Below are positions 27,817 through 36,982 of a stretch of 64,000 nucleotides of DNA, piece after piece. Where the stretch lies: the NCBI RefSeq assembly GCF_000286075.1, contig NZ_AJTZ01000005.1, positions 496,001-560,000 of the forward strand, in the 5' to 3' direction. A program made the translations under genes and the position numbers. The stretch comes from Streptococcus ratti FA-1 = DSM 20564 (GTDB lineage Bacteria; Bacillota; Bacilli; Lactobacillales; Streptococcaceae). Positions within the stretch are counted from its first letter, which is position 1. Each line of letters opens with the position of its first letter. Under the pieces are notes generated by a model, which was not told where the DNA came from, did no database searches, and saw nothing but the letters and a program-made list of their open reading frames with translations.

Positions 27817-27846
27817 TTTGTCCCCATACAGTTTGATTTTATCCCT

Positions 27847-27876
27847 ATTGTACCGCATTCTAAAATTTCTTACAAT
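27847..27876. promoter_or_regulatory. Symmetric overlapping promoters of pdxR and pdxK
   Basis: ATTGTA (27847-27852) and TACAAT (27871-27876) form an inverted repeat with an 18-base centre. On the plus strand it reads TTGTAC-17-TACAAT toward pdxK; on the minus strand TTGTAA-17-TACAAT toward pdxR. Each arm thus serves as -35 for one direction and -10 for the other, giving 5' leaders of about 24 bases each. RNA polymerase can occupy only one orientation at a time. Confidence 0.75.
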
Positions 27877-27907
27877 AATTTTAAGTTTTAAAAAATGGGA
27901 GGTTTTT

Positions 27908-28759
27908 ATGATACCGCGTTTGCTGGTGGCTAATGATTTGCCTGGATTGGGCAAGGTTGCTCTGGCCGAAAGTCTGCCAATTATGGCGGCTTGTCAGATA
28001 GAAACTGTTATTTTACCGACTGTTCTGCTGTCTTCACATACAGGCGGCTTTAAAAATATTCACATAGATGACTATACAGCTGGTATGGCTGGTTTTCTGT
28101 CGCAGTGGCAGGAATTAGATCTTGTTTTTGATGGCTTGGTGACAGGGTATTTAAAAAATAAGGAGCAAATTACCTTGCTGATTGATTTTGCAGAAAAAAA
28201 GGAGCTCTCACTTTTTGTAGACCCCATTATGGGGGATTATGGGCATTTTTATCAGGGATTTGATCAAACTTATGCGCAAAATATCCTCCGCCTATGCCAA
28301 AAAGCAGATGTTATTACTCCTAATCTGACAGAGGCTGCTTTTTTGACAGACACAGCCTATATTGGGGATTGTTATGATCCTCTCCAAATCGAAAATCTTT
28401 TGCGGCGCTTAGCTGATTTAGGGCCGAAAATTGTTGTTTTAACAGGAGTCTCTTTTGAAAAAGATAAGATTGGCTTAGCCCTTTATCAAAAACAAAAGGA
28501 TGAAATCATTTATGTGATGGCTAAGCGCTATCCTCAGCTGTTTTACGGAACAGGGGATATTATCACAGCTATCTTGGCCAGCAGCTATTTCCATGGAATC
28601 GCATTGGAAAAGTCGGCCCGTCTGGCTTTAAAATTTTTGGATGAGACTATTCAAACTACTTTGGCTTTAAACCGTGATTTAAAATATGGTCTCTGTTATG
28701 AGCCGCACCTGCTTGAACTCATCAAGCAGCATCAATCGTTACTGGAGGAAATAAGATGA
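27908..28759 (+). CDS. pdxK: Pyridoxal kinase (ribokinase fold)
   Basis: Phosphorylates pyridoxal, pyridoxine or pyridoxamine; 283 residues. Seen: ANDLPGLGKVAL near the N-terminus, LPTVLLSSHTGGF, VFDGLVTGYLKNKEQ, FVDPIMGDYGHFYQGF, ITPNLTEAAFLT and the catalytic GTGDIITAILASSYFHG. ATG 27908 has a GGGAGG ribosome site. The stop overlaps the start of the transporter gene (ATGA). Regulated by PdxR by context. Confidence 0.9.
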   Translation: MIPRLLVANDLPGLGKVALAESLPIMAACQIETVILPTVLLSSHTGGFKNIHIDDYTAGMAGFLSQWQELDLVFDGLVTGYLKNKEQITLLIDFAEKKELSLFVDPIMGDYGHFYQGFDQTYAQNILRLCQKADVITPNLTEAAFLTDTAYIGDCYDPLQIENLLRRLADLGPKIVVLTGVSFEKDKIGLALYQKQKDEIIYVMAKRYPQLFYGTGDIITAILASSYFHGIALEKSARLALKFLDETIQTTLALNRDLKYGLCYEPHLLELIKQHQSLLEEIR

Positions 28760-29289
28760 AAAGAGAAGAACTACGCCGTTTGATAGAAGTGAGTTTATTT
28801 GCAGCCTTGATTTTAGTCAGTGTCCAATTTCTGCGTATTCAGGTGGGGCCTCAGTTTATTCATTTGGGAAATGCTCTGGTTGTGGTGGCTGTTCTTATAT
28901 TTGGATCGGGCTTCGGCGCCTTGGCGGCTACACTTGGTTTGGGGCTTTTTGATATTTTCAATGGTTATGCAGCAGAAGTTTGGATTACTATTTTAGAATC
29001 TCTGATTGTTTGCTATGTTCTGCATTTGGTTTATGAAAAAGCAATGAAATCTAATGATAAGTCCAGTTATATTTTTGCTGTCGGACTGATTGCTGCGGTA
29101 ACAAAGATTATTCTTAATCTTTTCAAGTATACCTTGATTAACAGTTTAGTTGGCGGGCTGACTTTATTTCCGGCAATAGCAGGGGCTTTGACCAAAATTG
29201 CAGGGACTTTTGGGACTTCAGTTGTTACAGTCATAGCTGTTCCTATACTCTATCCTATTTTCAAACGAATTGTCCAAGGCAAGCAATAG
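28756..29289 (+). CDS. pdxU: ECF transporter S component, vitamin B6 type
   Basis: Substrate-capturing membrane subunit of an energy-coupling factor importer, 177 residues and about six helices (RRLIEVSLFAALILVSVQF at the N-terminus, FGALAATLGLGLFDIFNGYA in the middle). S components share EcfA/EcfT modules encoded elsewhere. ATGA overlap with pdxK and divergent PdxR indicate pyridoxine-type substrate. The symbol is assigned from context and the family naming in lactic acid bacteria. Confidence 0.78.
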   Translation: MKREELRRLIEVSLFAALILVSVQFLRIQVGPQFIHLGNALVVVAVLIFGSGFGALAATLGLGLFDIFNGYAAEVWITILESLIVCYVLHLVYEKAMKSNDKSSYIFAVGLIAAVTKIILNLFKYTLINSLVGGLTLFPAIAGALTKIAGTFGTSVVTVIAVPILYPIFKRIVQGKQ

Positions 29290-29304
29290 TTAAAAAAACA
29301 AAAA

Positions 29305-29337
29305 AGAGGTTAGAACCATAGTCTAACCTCTCAAATT
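29305..29337. terminator. Terminator between pdxU and clpL
   Basis: AGAGGTTAGA (29305-29314) pairs with TCTAACCTCT (29322-29331), A-rich before and T-rich after; placed between convergent genes. Confidence 0.85.
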
Positions 29338-29345
29338 TTATCCGA

Positions 29346-31454
29346 TTAAGCTTCTTCAATGATCAATTGGCCATCCTGCATATCTGCCTTTAGATGTTTA
29401 ACATCTGTATGATCAAGGTAGAAGTCAGTTACTTTGTCGCGGATTTCTTGTTCGATAACTCGACGGAGCGGACGGACACCCATCGCTTCATCGTAACCTT
29501 CTTCAATCAGATGTGCTTTAGCACTGTCACTAACGGTAAGATCAATGCCTTTTTTAGCAAGAGTGATGTTCACTTCAGAAAGCATAAGTTCAACGATTTC
29601 ATCCAAATCTTCTTTAGTCAGATGAGAGAATTCAATAACGGCATTGAAACGGTTGAGGAACTCAGGGCGGAAGTAAGGTGCAATACGATCCATGATTTTC
29701 ATGTCTTTATCTTCTTTACCAGTCAGAGCTTCATTGCCGAAACCAGCATTTGATGTTGCAATAATCACAGTGTTTTTAAAGTTAATCGTATTGCCTTGTC
29801 CGTCTGTCAAGCGACCGTCATCCAATACTTGAAGAAGAAGAGTAATAACTTGAGAATCTGCTTTTTCGATTTCATCAAGTAAGACGATAGAATAAGGATT
29901 GCGGCGAACACGTTCAGTCAAGGTATTGCTATTATCATCATAACCAACATAGCCAGCAGTAGTACCAATTAATTTGGAAACAGCGGTACGATCGCTGTAT
30001 TCTGACATGTCAAGACGAATGATAGAATCTTTAGAACCAAACATATCCAAGGCTAATTGTTTAGCCAATTCCGTTTTACCAACACCGGTAGGTCCGACAA
30101 AAAGGAAACTGCCGATTGGACGGTTGCCCTCGTCAAAACCAGCGCGGTTACGGCGGATAGCACGTGAAACAGCTTCAACCGCTTCATCTTGACCGATAAC
30201 TTTGCCTTTAAGACGAGAATTCATTTCTTTCAAGCGTTCAATATCACTAGTTCCCATTTGTGAAACAGGTATGCCTGTCAAGCGTTCAACCGCTTCAGCA
30301 ACATCATTGATAGTAGCAGTAACCTTTTGCCCTTCGGTGTGGTTGTCAATTTGTGCTTGCAGCTTGTCAATCTTGGTTTTTGATTTCAAAGCTTCTTCAT
30401 AATCTTCTTTTTCGGCAGCAGCCTGCTGTTTATCTTTTTCAGCTTGAATTTCTTTTTCAAGTGTTTTTACATCGGTTGCTGGATGTTGAGCAGCCAAGTG
30501 AGCAGCTGTCATATCAACAAGGTCAATGGCCTTATCAGGAAGACTGCGTTGCGGAATGTATTGTACAGATAAGTCAACGGCAGCTTTTAGAACTTCCTTA
30601 GGCAAGATAACATTGTGATGTTGTTCATAGAGAGCTGAAATACCCTGCAAAATTTCATAGGTATCTTCAGCAGAAGGAGCGTTCACTTTGACTTCGTTGA
30701 AACGGCGTGCCAGCGCAGCATTTTTCATAATGGTATTGCGGTATTCATCTTGCGTTGTAGCGCCGATAACAGTCAATTCACCGCGGGATAAGGCAGGTTT
30801 GATAATGTCTGCCAAACCTTTGGAGCCAGAGTCGCCGCCGGTTGAACCAGCTCCCAAAATTTGATGGATTTCATCAAAGAAGAGAATAATATTGCCAGCT
30901 TCCTTAACTTCTTTAACCAAGTTTTGAATATTTTCTTCGAAAGCACCGCGGTATTGCGTACCAGCTTCCAAACCTGAAATATCGATGGAAATGATTTCCT
31001 TGTTTTTGATACTTGCAGGAACATCGCCATTGACAATCGCCTGTGCTAAACCTTCAACAACTGCCGTTTTACCAACACCGGCATCACCAACTAAAACAGG
31101 ATTGTTTTTGGTACGGCGGGCCAGAATTTCAGCGGTCTCTTGAATTTCCTTATTGCGTCCGATGACAGGGTCAAGATGACCTTGTCTAGCTTCTTCGGTT
31201 AAATTAGTACCAAGTTTAGCCAAAAGACCATCTTCTTTTGGAGCAAGGCCAGCAGCTTGGTTTTGCCGCACTTCTGGATTTCCAGGAAGTTTACCGGTTT
31301 GTCTGTATTGTGCAAATTCTTCTGGAGTTACCTCACGACCGTTAATCAAATAACGGCGGTTTTCAGAGTTGTAACCTCCCATATTACCCATTAATTGATT
31401 AAAAATATCGTCCATATTTCCAAAAGGATCGCGTCCGTAAAAATCATTTGCCAT
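29346..31454 (-). CDS. clpL: ClpL, Clp ATPase with chaperone activity
   Basis: Stress AAA+ unfoldase of 702 residues, two nucleotide-binding domains: Walker A GDAGVGKT with Walker B ILFFDEIH, and GPTGVGKT with [11 protein letters not shown]. There is no long N-domain but a short Gly/Asn-rich start ([16 protein letters not shown], then [14 protein letters not shown]), as in ClpL. A coiled-coil middle region (about residues 325-375) is present. The second ATG (31454) is chosen for spacing from AGAGG and match to the family start. Promoter TTGATA-17-TATAAT lies 122 bases upstream. Confidence 0.93.
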   Translation of the reverse strand: MANDFYGRDPFGNMDDIFNQLMGNMGGYNSENRRYLINGREVTPEEFAQYRQTGKLPGNPEVRQNQAAGLAPKEDGLLAKLGTNLTEEARQGHLDPVIGRNKEIQETAEILARRTKNNPVLVGDAGVGKTAVVEGLAQAIVNGDVPASIKNKEIISIDISGLEAGTQYRGAFEENIQNLVKEVKEAGNIILFFDEIHQILGAGSTGGDSGSKGLADIIKPALSRGELTVIGATTQDEYRNTIMKNAALARRFNEVKVNAPSAEDTYEILQGISALYEQHHNVILPKEVLKAAVDLSVQYIPQRSLPDKAIDLVDMTAAHLAAQHPATDVKTLEKEIQAEKDKQQAAAEKEDYEEALKSKTKIDKLQAQIDNHTEGQKVTATINDVAEAVERLTGIPVSQMGTSDIERLKEMNSRLKGKVIGQDEAVEAVSRAIRRNRAGFDEGNRPIGSFLFVGPTGVGKTELAKQLALDMFGSKDSIIRLDMSEYSDRTAVSKLIGTTAGYVGYDDNSNTLTERVRRNPYSIVLLDEIEKADSQVITLLLQVLDDGRLTDGQGNTINFKNTVIIATSNAGFGNEALTGKEDKDMKIMDRIAPYFRPEFLNRFNAVIEFSHLTKEDLDEIVELMLSEVNITLAKKGIDLTVSDSAKAHLIEEGYDEAMGVRPLRRVIEQEIRDKVTDFYLDHTDVKHLKADMQDGQLIIEEA

Positions 31455-31620
31455 AATCATTACCTCTTTTTGCTTTTTATTAATCTAATAGCCGATACAA
31501 TTATACTATAACAGTATTAAGGTGGTTTTTGCTAGAAAACCTTACTGTTACAGCCTTTATCAACTATTTGTATATATTATAACACCTTAATTGTTATATA
31601 TCAAGAAATATGTATTATAT
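31455..31620 (-). promoter_or_regulatory. clpL promoter and structured 5' leader
   Basis: Minus-strand promoter TTGATA (31604-31599), 17-base spacer, TATAAT (31581-31576), start about 31569. The leader of about 115 bases contains a strong inverted repeat, AACAGTA/TACTGTT arms (31510-31516 with 31543-31549) with GGTTTT/AAAACC inside. I see no CtsR heptads (GGTCAAA) and no CIRCE element. The structure could be an operator or an RNA switch. Confidence 0.55.
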
Positions 31621-31661
31621 AATAAAAAATTTTTTACTTACTTTAAAAAAGCATATACGGG

Positions 31662-31689
31662 TTGACTTATTTTTAGAATATGATATGAT
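31662..31689 (+). promoter_or_regulatory. Promoter of rplJ-rplL
   Basis: TTGACT (31662-31667), 16-base spacer, TATGAT (31684-31689). Start near 31696, just upstream of the L10 leader. Confidence 0.75.
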
Positions 31690-31716
31690 ATTAAAGGTTT
31701 TGAAAAAAACTGACCT

Positions 31717-31835
31717 AAGACAGCAGGGGAGCCGTGCTCATAATATTCCTGCCGAGGCACAAAACGTAAATTTAAAAAAACGTATTGTACTTTCGTGTCT
31801 GGGTTTGGATGCGATTTTTTCTTGCATCCAGCCAA
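31717..31835 (+). ncRNA. L10 ribosomal protein leader
   Basis: The leader has the sequence hallmarks of the Firmicute L10 leader: AGCAGGGGAGCC then ATTCCTGCCGAGGCAC near 31732-31760 (kink-turn and adjoining helices that bind L10/L12), followed by a hairpin TGGATGC/GCATCCA (31806-31812 with 31824-31830). Binding of the L10(L12) complex is known to repress rplJL expression. Recognised by motif order, not by a covariance search. Confidence 0.8.
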
Positions 31836-31860
31836 AAATAAAAACGGAGGTTAAACACTG

Positions 31861-32361
31861 ATGAGTGAAGCAAGTATTGCTAAAAAAGCAGAATTGGTTG
31901 ATGCTGTCGCTGAGAAAATGAAAGCAGCTGCAAGTATCGTTGTTGTTGACTCACGCGGTCTTACTGTAGAACAAGATACTGTTCTTCGCCGTTCACTTCG
32001 CGAAAGCGATATTGAATTTAAAGTGATCAAAAACTCAATCTTGCGCCGTGCAGCCGAAAAAGCTGGTCTTGAAGGACTTGACGATGTCTTTACCGGACCG
32101 TCTGCTGTAGCATTTTCAAATGAAGATGTTGTTGCGCCGGCTAAAATCATTAACGATTTTGCTAAAGATGCTGAAGCACTTGAAATCAAAGGCGGTGCAA
32201 TCGAAGGCGCTGTTTCTTCTAAAGAAGAAATCGTGGCTCTCGCAACACTTCCAAACAGAGAAGGACTTCTTTCTATGCTCTTGTCTGTACTTCAAGCGCC
32301 AGTCCGCAACGTTGCATACGCTGTCAAAGCTGTTGCAGAAAGCAAAGAAGACGCTGCCTAA
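31861..32361 (+). CDS. rplJ: 50S ribosomal protein L10
   Basis: Base of the ribosomal stalk, 166 residues; N-terminal [29 protein letters not shown] pattern and [13 protein letters not shown] are typical, and the C-terminal helix that binds L7/L12 dimers follows. Ribosome site CGGAGG. Autoregulated through the L10 leader directly upstream, cotranscribed with rplL 64 bases later. Confidence 0.97.
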   Translation: MSEASIAKKAELVDAVAEKMKAAASIVVVDSRGLTVEQDTVLRRSLRESDIEFKVIKNSILRRAAEKAGLEGLDDVFTGPSAVAFSNEDVVAPAKIINDFAKDAEALEIKGGAIEGAVSSKEEIVALATLPNREGLLSMLLSVLQAPVRNVAYAVKAVAESKEDAA

Positions 32362-32425
32362 GTCTTCAAACAGCAGCCTGAAGCTGCAAATTATTTTATA
32401 AAAACATATTTGGAGGAAACTAACA

Positions 32426-32794
32426 ATGGCATTAAACATTGAAAACATTATTGCTGAAATTAAAGAAGCTTCAATTCTTGAATTGAACGACCTTGTAAAA
32501 GCTATCGAAGAAGAATTTGGTGTAACTGCGGCTGCTCCTGTAGCTGCTGCTGGTGCAGCAGGCGGAGAAGAAGCTGCTGCTAAAGATTCATTCGATATCG
32601 AATTGACTGCTGGCGGCGACAAGAAAGTTGCTGTTATCAAAGTTGTTCGTGAAATCACAGGTGAAGGTCTTAAAGAAGCTAAAGGTCTTGTTGATAACGC
32701 ACCATCTGTTCTTAAAGAAGGCGTTGCAGCAGCAGAAGCTGAAGAACTTAAAGCTAAGCTTGAAGAAGCTGGAGCAACTGTTACTCTTAAATAA
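32426..32794 (+). CDS. rplL: 50S ribosomal protein L7/L12
   Basis: Acidic stalk protein of 122 residues that recruits translation factors. N-terminal dimerisation domain (residues 1-35), Ala/Gly hinge [19 protein letters not shown], and C-terminal factor-binding domain with [25 protein letters not shown] ribosome site. A strong GC-rich terminator follows. Confidence 0.97.
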   Translation: MALNIENIIAEIKEASILELNDLVKAIEEEFGVTAAAPVAAAGAAGGEEAAAKDSFDIELTAGGDKKVAVIKVVREITGEGLKEAKGLVDNAPSVLKEGVAAAEAEELKAKLEEAGATVTLK

Positions 32795-32841
32795 TCATTT
32801 AATGATGACAAAAGGGATGGCTTCGCTTGAAGCCCCTTGGA

Positions 32842-32874
32842 AACACCCCCGCAATGTTTGTGGGGGTGTTTGTC
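32842..32874 (+). terminator. Terminator after rplL
   Basis: AACACCCCC (32842-32850) pairs with GGGGGTGTT (32862-32870), then T-rich. A long stretch (32875-33171) follows with no convincing gene: one open frame of 68 codons without ribosome site, and a -10-like TATACT at 33095-33100 that may drive the next gene. Confidence 0.88.
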
Positions 32875-33171
32875 ATAGAGAGACACAGTCTTATAAATTT
32901 TCTATCATAGCCTTTACTACTAGCAGAGTATTTAAATTTAAAATTCAAACAAAAAGTAACACGTTTGAACTTTACTGGTAAGTATTCTGCTTCTGCTCTA
33001 CAAGTGAATATGTATAAAAAATCCCCCTATACTGGATATAAGCTGTCAGCAGTAAAAAAGTTTGAAGAAACTAGAAATTTTGAAAAGGATGCGGTATACT
33101 TAGTTAAATCGCCCTCTGCGAAGAATAGGGTATCGTCTTTAATGAGGTGGCAAGCTGGAAGGAGTGTTTAG

Positions 33172-34092
33172 ATGACTTTGAAAATTGATGCCTTTGCCCA
33201 TGTCCTTTTGCCTGAGTTTTATGAAAAAATGCTCATGCTTGATAAGGATTTAGCCAAGAAAATGCCCTTTATTCAAAATTCAGTCCTGACGGATTTGCAG
33301 CAGCGCCGAAAGACTATGCCGGCTGATACCAAGCAGATTATCAGCTATGTCAATGCCAATCCTGAAGATTATATGGCCGGTAAAATGGCTGCGCTTCTGG
33401 TGAACAAGGCCAATGAAGAGCTGCTTCATACTGTTAGAGAGAATGCGGATGTTTTCGCAGGCGGTGTGGCTATGGTAGCTATGAACAACATTCCGGAGGC
33501 TGTGCGTGTGGTGGAGAGCTTTGTCGCGGAGCACCCTGAGATTTCGGGAATCCAGCTCTTTACCCGTCACCTTGGAAAGTCAGTAGCTGATCCTGACTTC
33601 AAGCCAGTCTTTGAAGCAGCCGCAAAAGCAGATGTGCCTATCTGGCTGCACCCCGTCTTTGATACTAGAAAACCGGATAATAATATCATTTTCAGCTGGG
33701 AGTACGAGCTGACCCAGGCCATGCTGGAAATTGTGCAAGCCGGCTATTTTAAAAAGTTCCCGAATCTTAAGATTCTCGTGCATCACGGTGGTGCTATGGT
33801 TCCTTATTTTGCAGGCCGCATTCAGTACATTTTGCCCCAGGATCAGGCAGATGATTTTAAGAAATTTTATGTTGATACGGCTCTTCTGGGTAATCCTAAG
33901 GCTCTGGAGCTTTGTCTGGATTACTATGGTGTTGATCATGTGCTTTTCGGAACGGATGCTCCGCTAGGAATCCTGCCAGCCGGGGCTACAGAGGTCATTG
34001 CGCATGCTATTGAGTTTCTACCAATCACTAGCCAAGAGCGTCGGCAGATTTTTAGTCAAAATGCGCAGGAGCTGTATCAGTTAGGAGATTGA
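33172..34092 (+). CDS. Amidohydrolase family 2 protein (ACMSD-like), altered HxH motif
   Basis: TIM-barrel hydrolase or decarboxylase of 306 residues related to aminocarboxymuconate-semialdehyde decarboxylase. Metal ligands seen: His160 in LHPVFD, His204/His205 in LVHHGG and Asp262 in FGTDAP. The N-terminal HxH pair is IDAFAH, so the first His is Phe8; the metal site is therefore atypical. Typical substrates of the family are carboxylated aromatics or muconates; none can be named here. The gene precedes an ABM-domain protein by one base. Ribosome site GGAAGGAG. Confidence 0.72.
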   Translation: MTLKIDAFAHVLLPEFYEKMLMLDKDLAKKMPFIQNSVLTDLQQRRKTMPADTKQIISYVNANPEDYMAGKMAALLVNKANEELLHTVRENADVFAGGVAMVAMNNIPEAVRVVESFVAEHPEISGIQLFTRHLGKSVADPDFKPVFEAAAKADVPIWLHPVFDTRKPDNNIIFSWEYELTQAMLEIVQAGYFKKFPNLKILVHHGGAMVPYFAGRIQYILPQDQADDFKKFYVDTALLGNPKALELCLDYYGVDHVLFGTDAPLGILPAGATEVIAHAIEFLPITSQERRQIFSQNAQELYQLGD

Positions 34093-34093
34093 G

Positions 34094-34723
34094 ATGACAG
34101 AAATTTTTAGACTGTTCAAATTAGGATTAGATCCCTCTTTTGAGGCGCAGTATACTCAAGTAGGAAGACAAAATTTCAAACAATCTATGGCCTTGGAAGC
34201 CGGAACGTTAGCCATGTTTGGTGCCCATGTCGAAAATAGTCCCCTGCAAAAAATCGTCGTAGAGCGCTATGCCAGTGAGGCAGCCTATCAGGCGCATGTG
34301 GCTTCCTCGCATTTTAAATCCTTTGCGGAGATGGCCAAGGCAGCCTTTATCAGTCGTCAGGTGATCAATTTGGAACCTGCCATCTTCTTACAAAAGTCAG
34401 AGCCTATGCGAAATTTTGCTGCTGCAGGCTTATCAGTCCGCTTGGCTCAAGTGGAAGTGAGCGACTCCCAGGCTTTTTCTGCTATCGTGCTCCCTGAGAT
34501 GAGAGCCAGTATGGAAACAGAAGCAGGTGTCCTTGTCATGTACGCTGGTAAAGATACAGCCAATCCCAACATCTGGTATTTCTTTGAGGTCTATCAGAAT
34601 GAAGCTGCTTATACCAGTCACTGCCAAACACCGCATTTTAAGGACTATATCAACAAGACTCAGGACCTCGTCCTCAATAAAGACTTGCAAGTTCTGACGG
34701 GTGAAATGCTGGTGCATCAGTGA
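34094..34723 (+). CDS. Tandem ABM-domain protein (putative monooxygenase)
   Basis: Protein of 209 residues made of two ferredoxin-like alpha+beta repeats of the antibiotic-biosynthesis-monooxygenase type. Both halves contain the YxxEAAYxxHxxxxHFKxF pattern: YASEAAYQAHVASSHFKSF (about 58-76) and YQNEAAYTSHCQTPHFKDY (about 172-190). Such domains act without metal or cofactor on quinol-like compounds, or degrade haem in the IsdG branch; here the substrate is unknown. Cotranscribed with the amidohydrolase (one-base gap). Confidence 0.75.
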   Translation: MTEIFRLFKLGLDPSFEAQYTQVGRQNFKQSMALEAGTLAMFGAHVENSPLQKIVVERYASEAAYQAHVASSHFKSFAEMAKAAFISRQVINLEPAIFLQKSEPMRNFAAAGLSVRLAQVEVSDSQAFSAIVLPEMRASMETEAGVLVMYAGKDTANPNIWYFFEVYQNEAAYTSHCQTPHFKDYINKTQDLVLNKDLQVLTGEMLVHQ

Positions 34724-34791
34724 GATTTTAAGGCGAAAATCTTGTGTTAGAGTCAAATACATCTGCGATACGGGCGCTTATATTAGTATAT

Positions 34792-34830
34792 AAAAACGGC
34801 TAGGACAGTTGATGTTCTAGCCGTTTTTAT
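34792..34830. terminator. Bidirectional terminator
   Basis: Perfect AAAAACGGCTAG/CTAGCCGTTTTT stem (34792-34803 with 34817-34828) between the ABM gene and the convergent LtrA gene. Confidence 0.92.
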
Positions 34831-34861
34831 AGATGGATGACCTTCATTTGTATGATTGCTA

Positions 34862-36007
34862 TTAAAACCAATTTCCAGGTGTTAGTCCTGCTTTTTGGCA
34901 TCCCTTTGTGTAGTAAAACAGAAAATAGGTTTCAATCAAGAAAAGGCAGGCAGTGGTAATACACAGGACAAGGGTAGAATTCGCTGCAGCTAAAATGCTT
35001 GCCATAGCTGCAACAAAGGTAGTTGCTAGTTGTAAGGCGATGTAGTTTTTACTATATATGACATGGGGCTTGTTGTAAATAGTGTTGGAGAGTACAGCGG
35101 TCTGAAAGAAAATCAATCCTGTGTAGAGAAAGAGGACGGCAAAAAGATGGTTGGCATTCTGCTCCGTTAAAAAAGTGATAGACACAGCGGTCATGAGAAG
35201 ACCAATAAAGATAGGATAATGGCTATAAATCAAGAAGAGACCTTGAGTGTCCGTGCTGTCATCAATCGCATGGTCAAACTGACCAAAGTAGTAGAGAAAA
35301 AGGAGGGTAATCATAGAGAAAATAAGAACGGATCTAATACCAAAGGTTTCTGGCGTAAAGAAAGGAGCAATACCCATAATCATCTCGCCAAAGGTGATGA
35401 TGACAAAGAGGGAGATGCGCTCGATTAAGTGGGGAAAATTAATGGACACCAGACTTTGACGTTTTCGATAGACGATAGGCATCAAAAAACTGACCACAAT
35501 GCCTGTAATAAAAAGTGGATAGCCGACTGCTAAAGGGAAAAGGGCAGCCACAAAGGAAGCAAGCGTGCGCAATCCAGTCATAGTTAGAAAACTAAGAATT
35601 AGTGACTTATCCTTATCTGTACTTTCATGTTTAAAATATTGAATCAAATACTGGAGAAATAAGGTCAAGGTCAGGATACCTACAGTCCAGCAAAAGTAAT
35701 TAAAGTAACCCTGCCAGTCATTGCTGATCATGCTGGAGATCAAAAGAAGCATAGCCATATTGATGACACTGACAATAATGTTGAAAAAGGAATTTTTCCC
35801 ATAGCGGTTGGTAAAAACTGTTTGGATCATCCAAGTATTAACCAAAATAAGGATAGTAACCAAAAAGGCTGCTATGGCAGAAAAGCTCACAATTCCGTGA
35901 TGGAGATGATGGATAAGAGCGGTCGTTTTTGAGATGGCGTAAACAAAAACAAGATCGTAAAAGAGTTCTGTAAACTCAACGCGTTTATGATGACTAAGTG
36001 AAGACAT
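34862..36007 (-). CDS. ltrA: Low temperature requirement A (LtrA) family membrane protein
   Basis: Integral membrane protein of 381 residues with about eleven helices. N-terminal HHKRVEFTELFYDLVFVYAIS is the family signature; ISLFVIITFGEMIMGIAPF near the centre and FGQFDHAIDD are also typical. The name derives from a Listeria mutant defective at low temperature; biochemical role unknown. ATG 36007 has GAAAGGAA nine bases ahead; the 16 in-frame upstream codons lack a ribosome site. Same direction as the LysR gene behind it (63-base gap). Confidence 0.82.
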   Translation of the reverse strand: MSSLSHHKRVEFTELFYDLVFVYAISKTTALIHHLHHGIVSFSAIAAFLVTILILVNTWMIQTVFTNRYGKNSFFNIIVSVINMAMLLLISSMISNDWQGYFNYFCWTVGILTLTLFLQYLIQYFKHESTDKDKSLILSFLTMTGLRTLASFVAALFPLAVGYPLFITGIVVSFLMPIVYRKRQSLVSINFPHLIERISLFVIITFGEMIMGIAPFFTPETFGIRSVLIFSMITLLFLYYFGQFDHAIDDSTDTQGLFLIYSHYPIFIGLLMTAVSITFLTEQNANHLFAVLFLYTGLIFFQTAVLSNTIYNKPHVIYSKNYIALQLATTFVAAMASILAAANSTLVLCITTACLFLIETYFLFYYTKGCQKAGLTPGNWF

Positions 36008-36070
36008 AAAGTTTGTTCCTTTCAATACAAAAATAGGTATAAAGCGAAAAGCCATGCTGAAGGTTATCTG

Positions 36071-36940
36071 TTAAAAGATGGATTCAATAGCCTTCAAAAA
36101 TGCTTTGGCTGCTTGGGATTGCTGGCTGTGTTTCTTCCAAATCAGGGAGAGCTGGATAGGTGGTAAATCGCCTTCTAGCGGTATAAAGGTGAGAGGGCTC
36201 TCTTTGTTATCGGTCGCAACCAAATCTGACCAAGTGATGGCAAGACCCATGCCAGCTTCCACCATGAGACTGCCGTTAAAAATAAGATTAAAGGTGGCTG
36301 GAATTTGTATTTTATTAGGCAATTTTTGATTGAAGAAGGTCTTAGATTCTGATTGGTTGGGTAAAAGAATTGGATAGGGGGCTAAATCATCCCAGTTAAG
36401 ACTGCTATGATTGGCTAACTCATGCTTTTTTGGAAGGAGAACTCCCCAGTATTCCTGAGTGGGGAGGAGCAGCTGATCATAGATATTTTTGTCAACTTCC
36501 TTTGCAACAATACCAAAATCAAGAATTCCAGCATTGAGCTTTTCCAGAATATCGTCGGCATTGGCACTATTGATATTGAACTGAACACTAGGGTAGGCTG
36601 TTTGAACGTCTTTGGCAACAGAAAAGACAGACTTGAGCGAGCGCCCCTCGGCCGCTCCAATCGTCACTGTACCAGATACAGGACCCTTTTCTATGAGGTT
36701 GCTGCTCGTCTTATCAACCAATGACAAAATTTCAAGCGCGCGGCTGTAGAGGTAGTGACCGTCCTCTGTCAAAGCAATCTCTCGGCTTCCCCGGTAAAAA
36801 AGCTGGGTGCCTAGCTCTTCCTCCAATTCCTTGATCTGCCGAGAAAGGGTTGGCTGGGTCACATGACGCTTTTGAGCTGCTTTGGAAATAGATTTTTCCT
36901 CAGCAATGGCCACGAAATACTGTAAAACACGAAGTTCCAT
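36071..36940 (-). CDS. LysR-family regulator, divergent from hydrolase operon
   Basis: Transcription regulator of 289 residues. N-terminal helix-turn-helix ELRVLQYFVAIAEEKSISKAAQKRHVTQPTLSRQIKELE (residues 2-40; catM/CynR-like) and a type 2 periplasmic-fold effector domain. ATG 36940 follows AAAGGAAA. The 248-base gap to the divergent DLH-cupin-CMD operon contains a 21-bp palindrome that is probably its site. Likely an activator responding to a small aromatic, lactone or quinone-like effector, by analogy with the enzymes encoded next door; effector unknown. Confidence 0.82.
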   Translation of the reverse strand: MELRVLQYFVAIAEEKSISKAAQKRHVTQPTLSRQIKELEEELGTQLFYRGSREIALTEDGHYLYSRALEILSLVDKTSSNLIEKGPVSGTVTIGAAEGRSLKSVFSVAKDVQTAYPSVQFNINSANADDILEKLNAGILDFGIVAKEVDKNIYDQLLLPTQEYWGVLLPKKHELANHSSLNWDDLAPYPILLPNQSESKTFFNQKLPNKIQIPATFNLIFNGSLMVEAGMGLAITWSDLVATDNKESPLTFIPLEGDLPPIQLSLIWKKHSQQSQAAKAFLKAIESIF

Positions 36941-36982
36941 AAGATGATTTCCTTTCCTATCTAGTATAACATGAATTTTTAC

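Noticed and set aside
32116-32886. Long minus-strand open frame of 256 codons opposite rplJ-rplL
   Set aside because: It is antisense to two certain ribosomal protein genes, has no recognisable domain, and arises from their skewed codon use.
32965-33171. Open frame of 68 codons between rplL and the amidohydrolase gene
   Set aside because: No ribosome site, no ATG near its start, and it contains the likely -10 box of the next gene.
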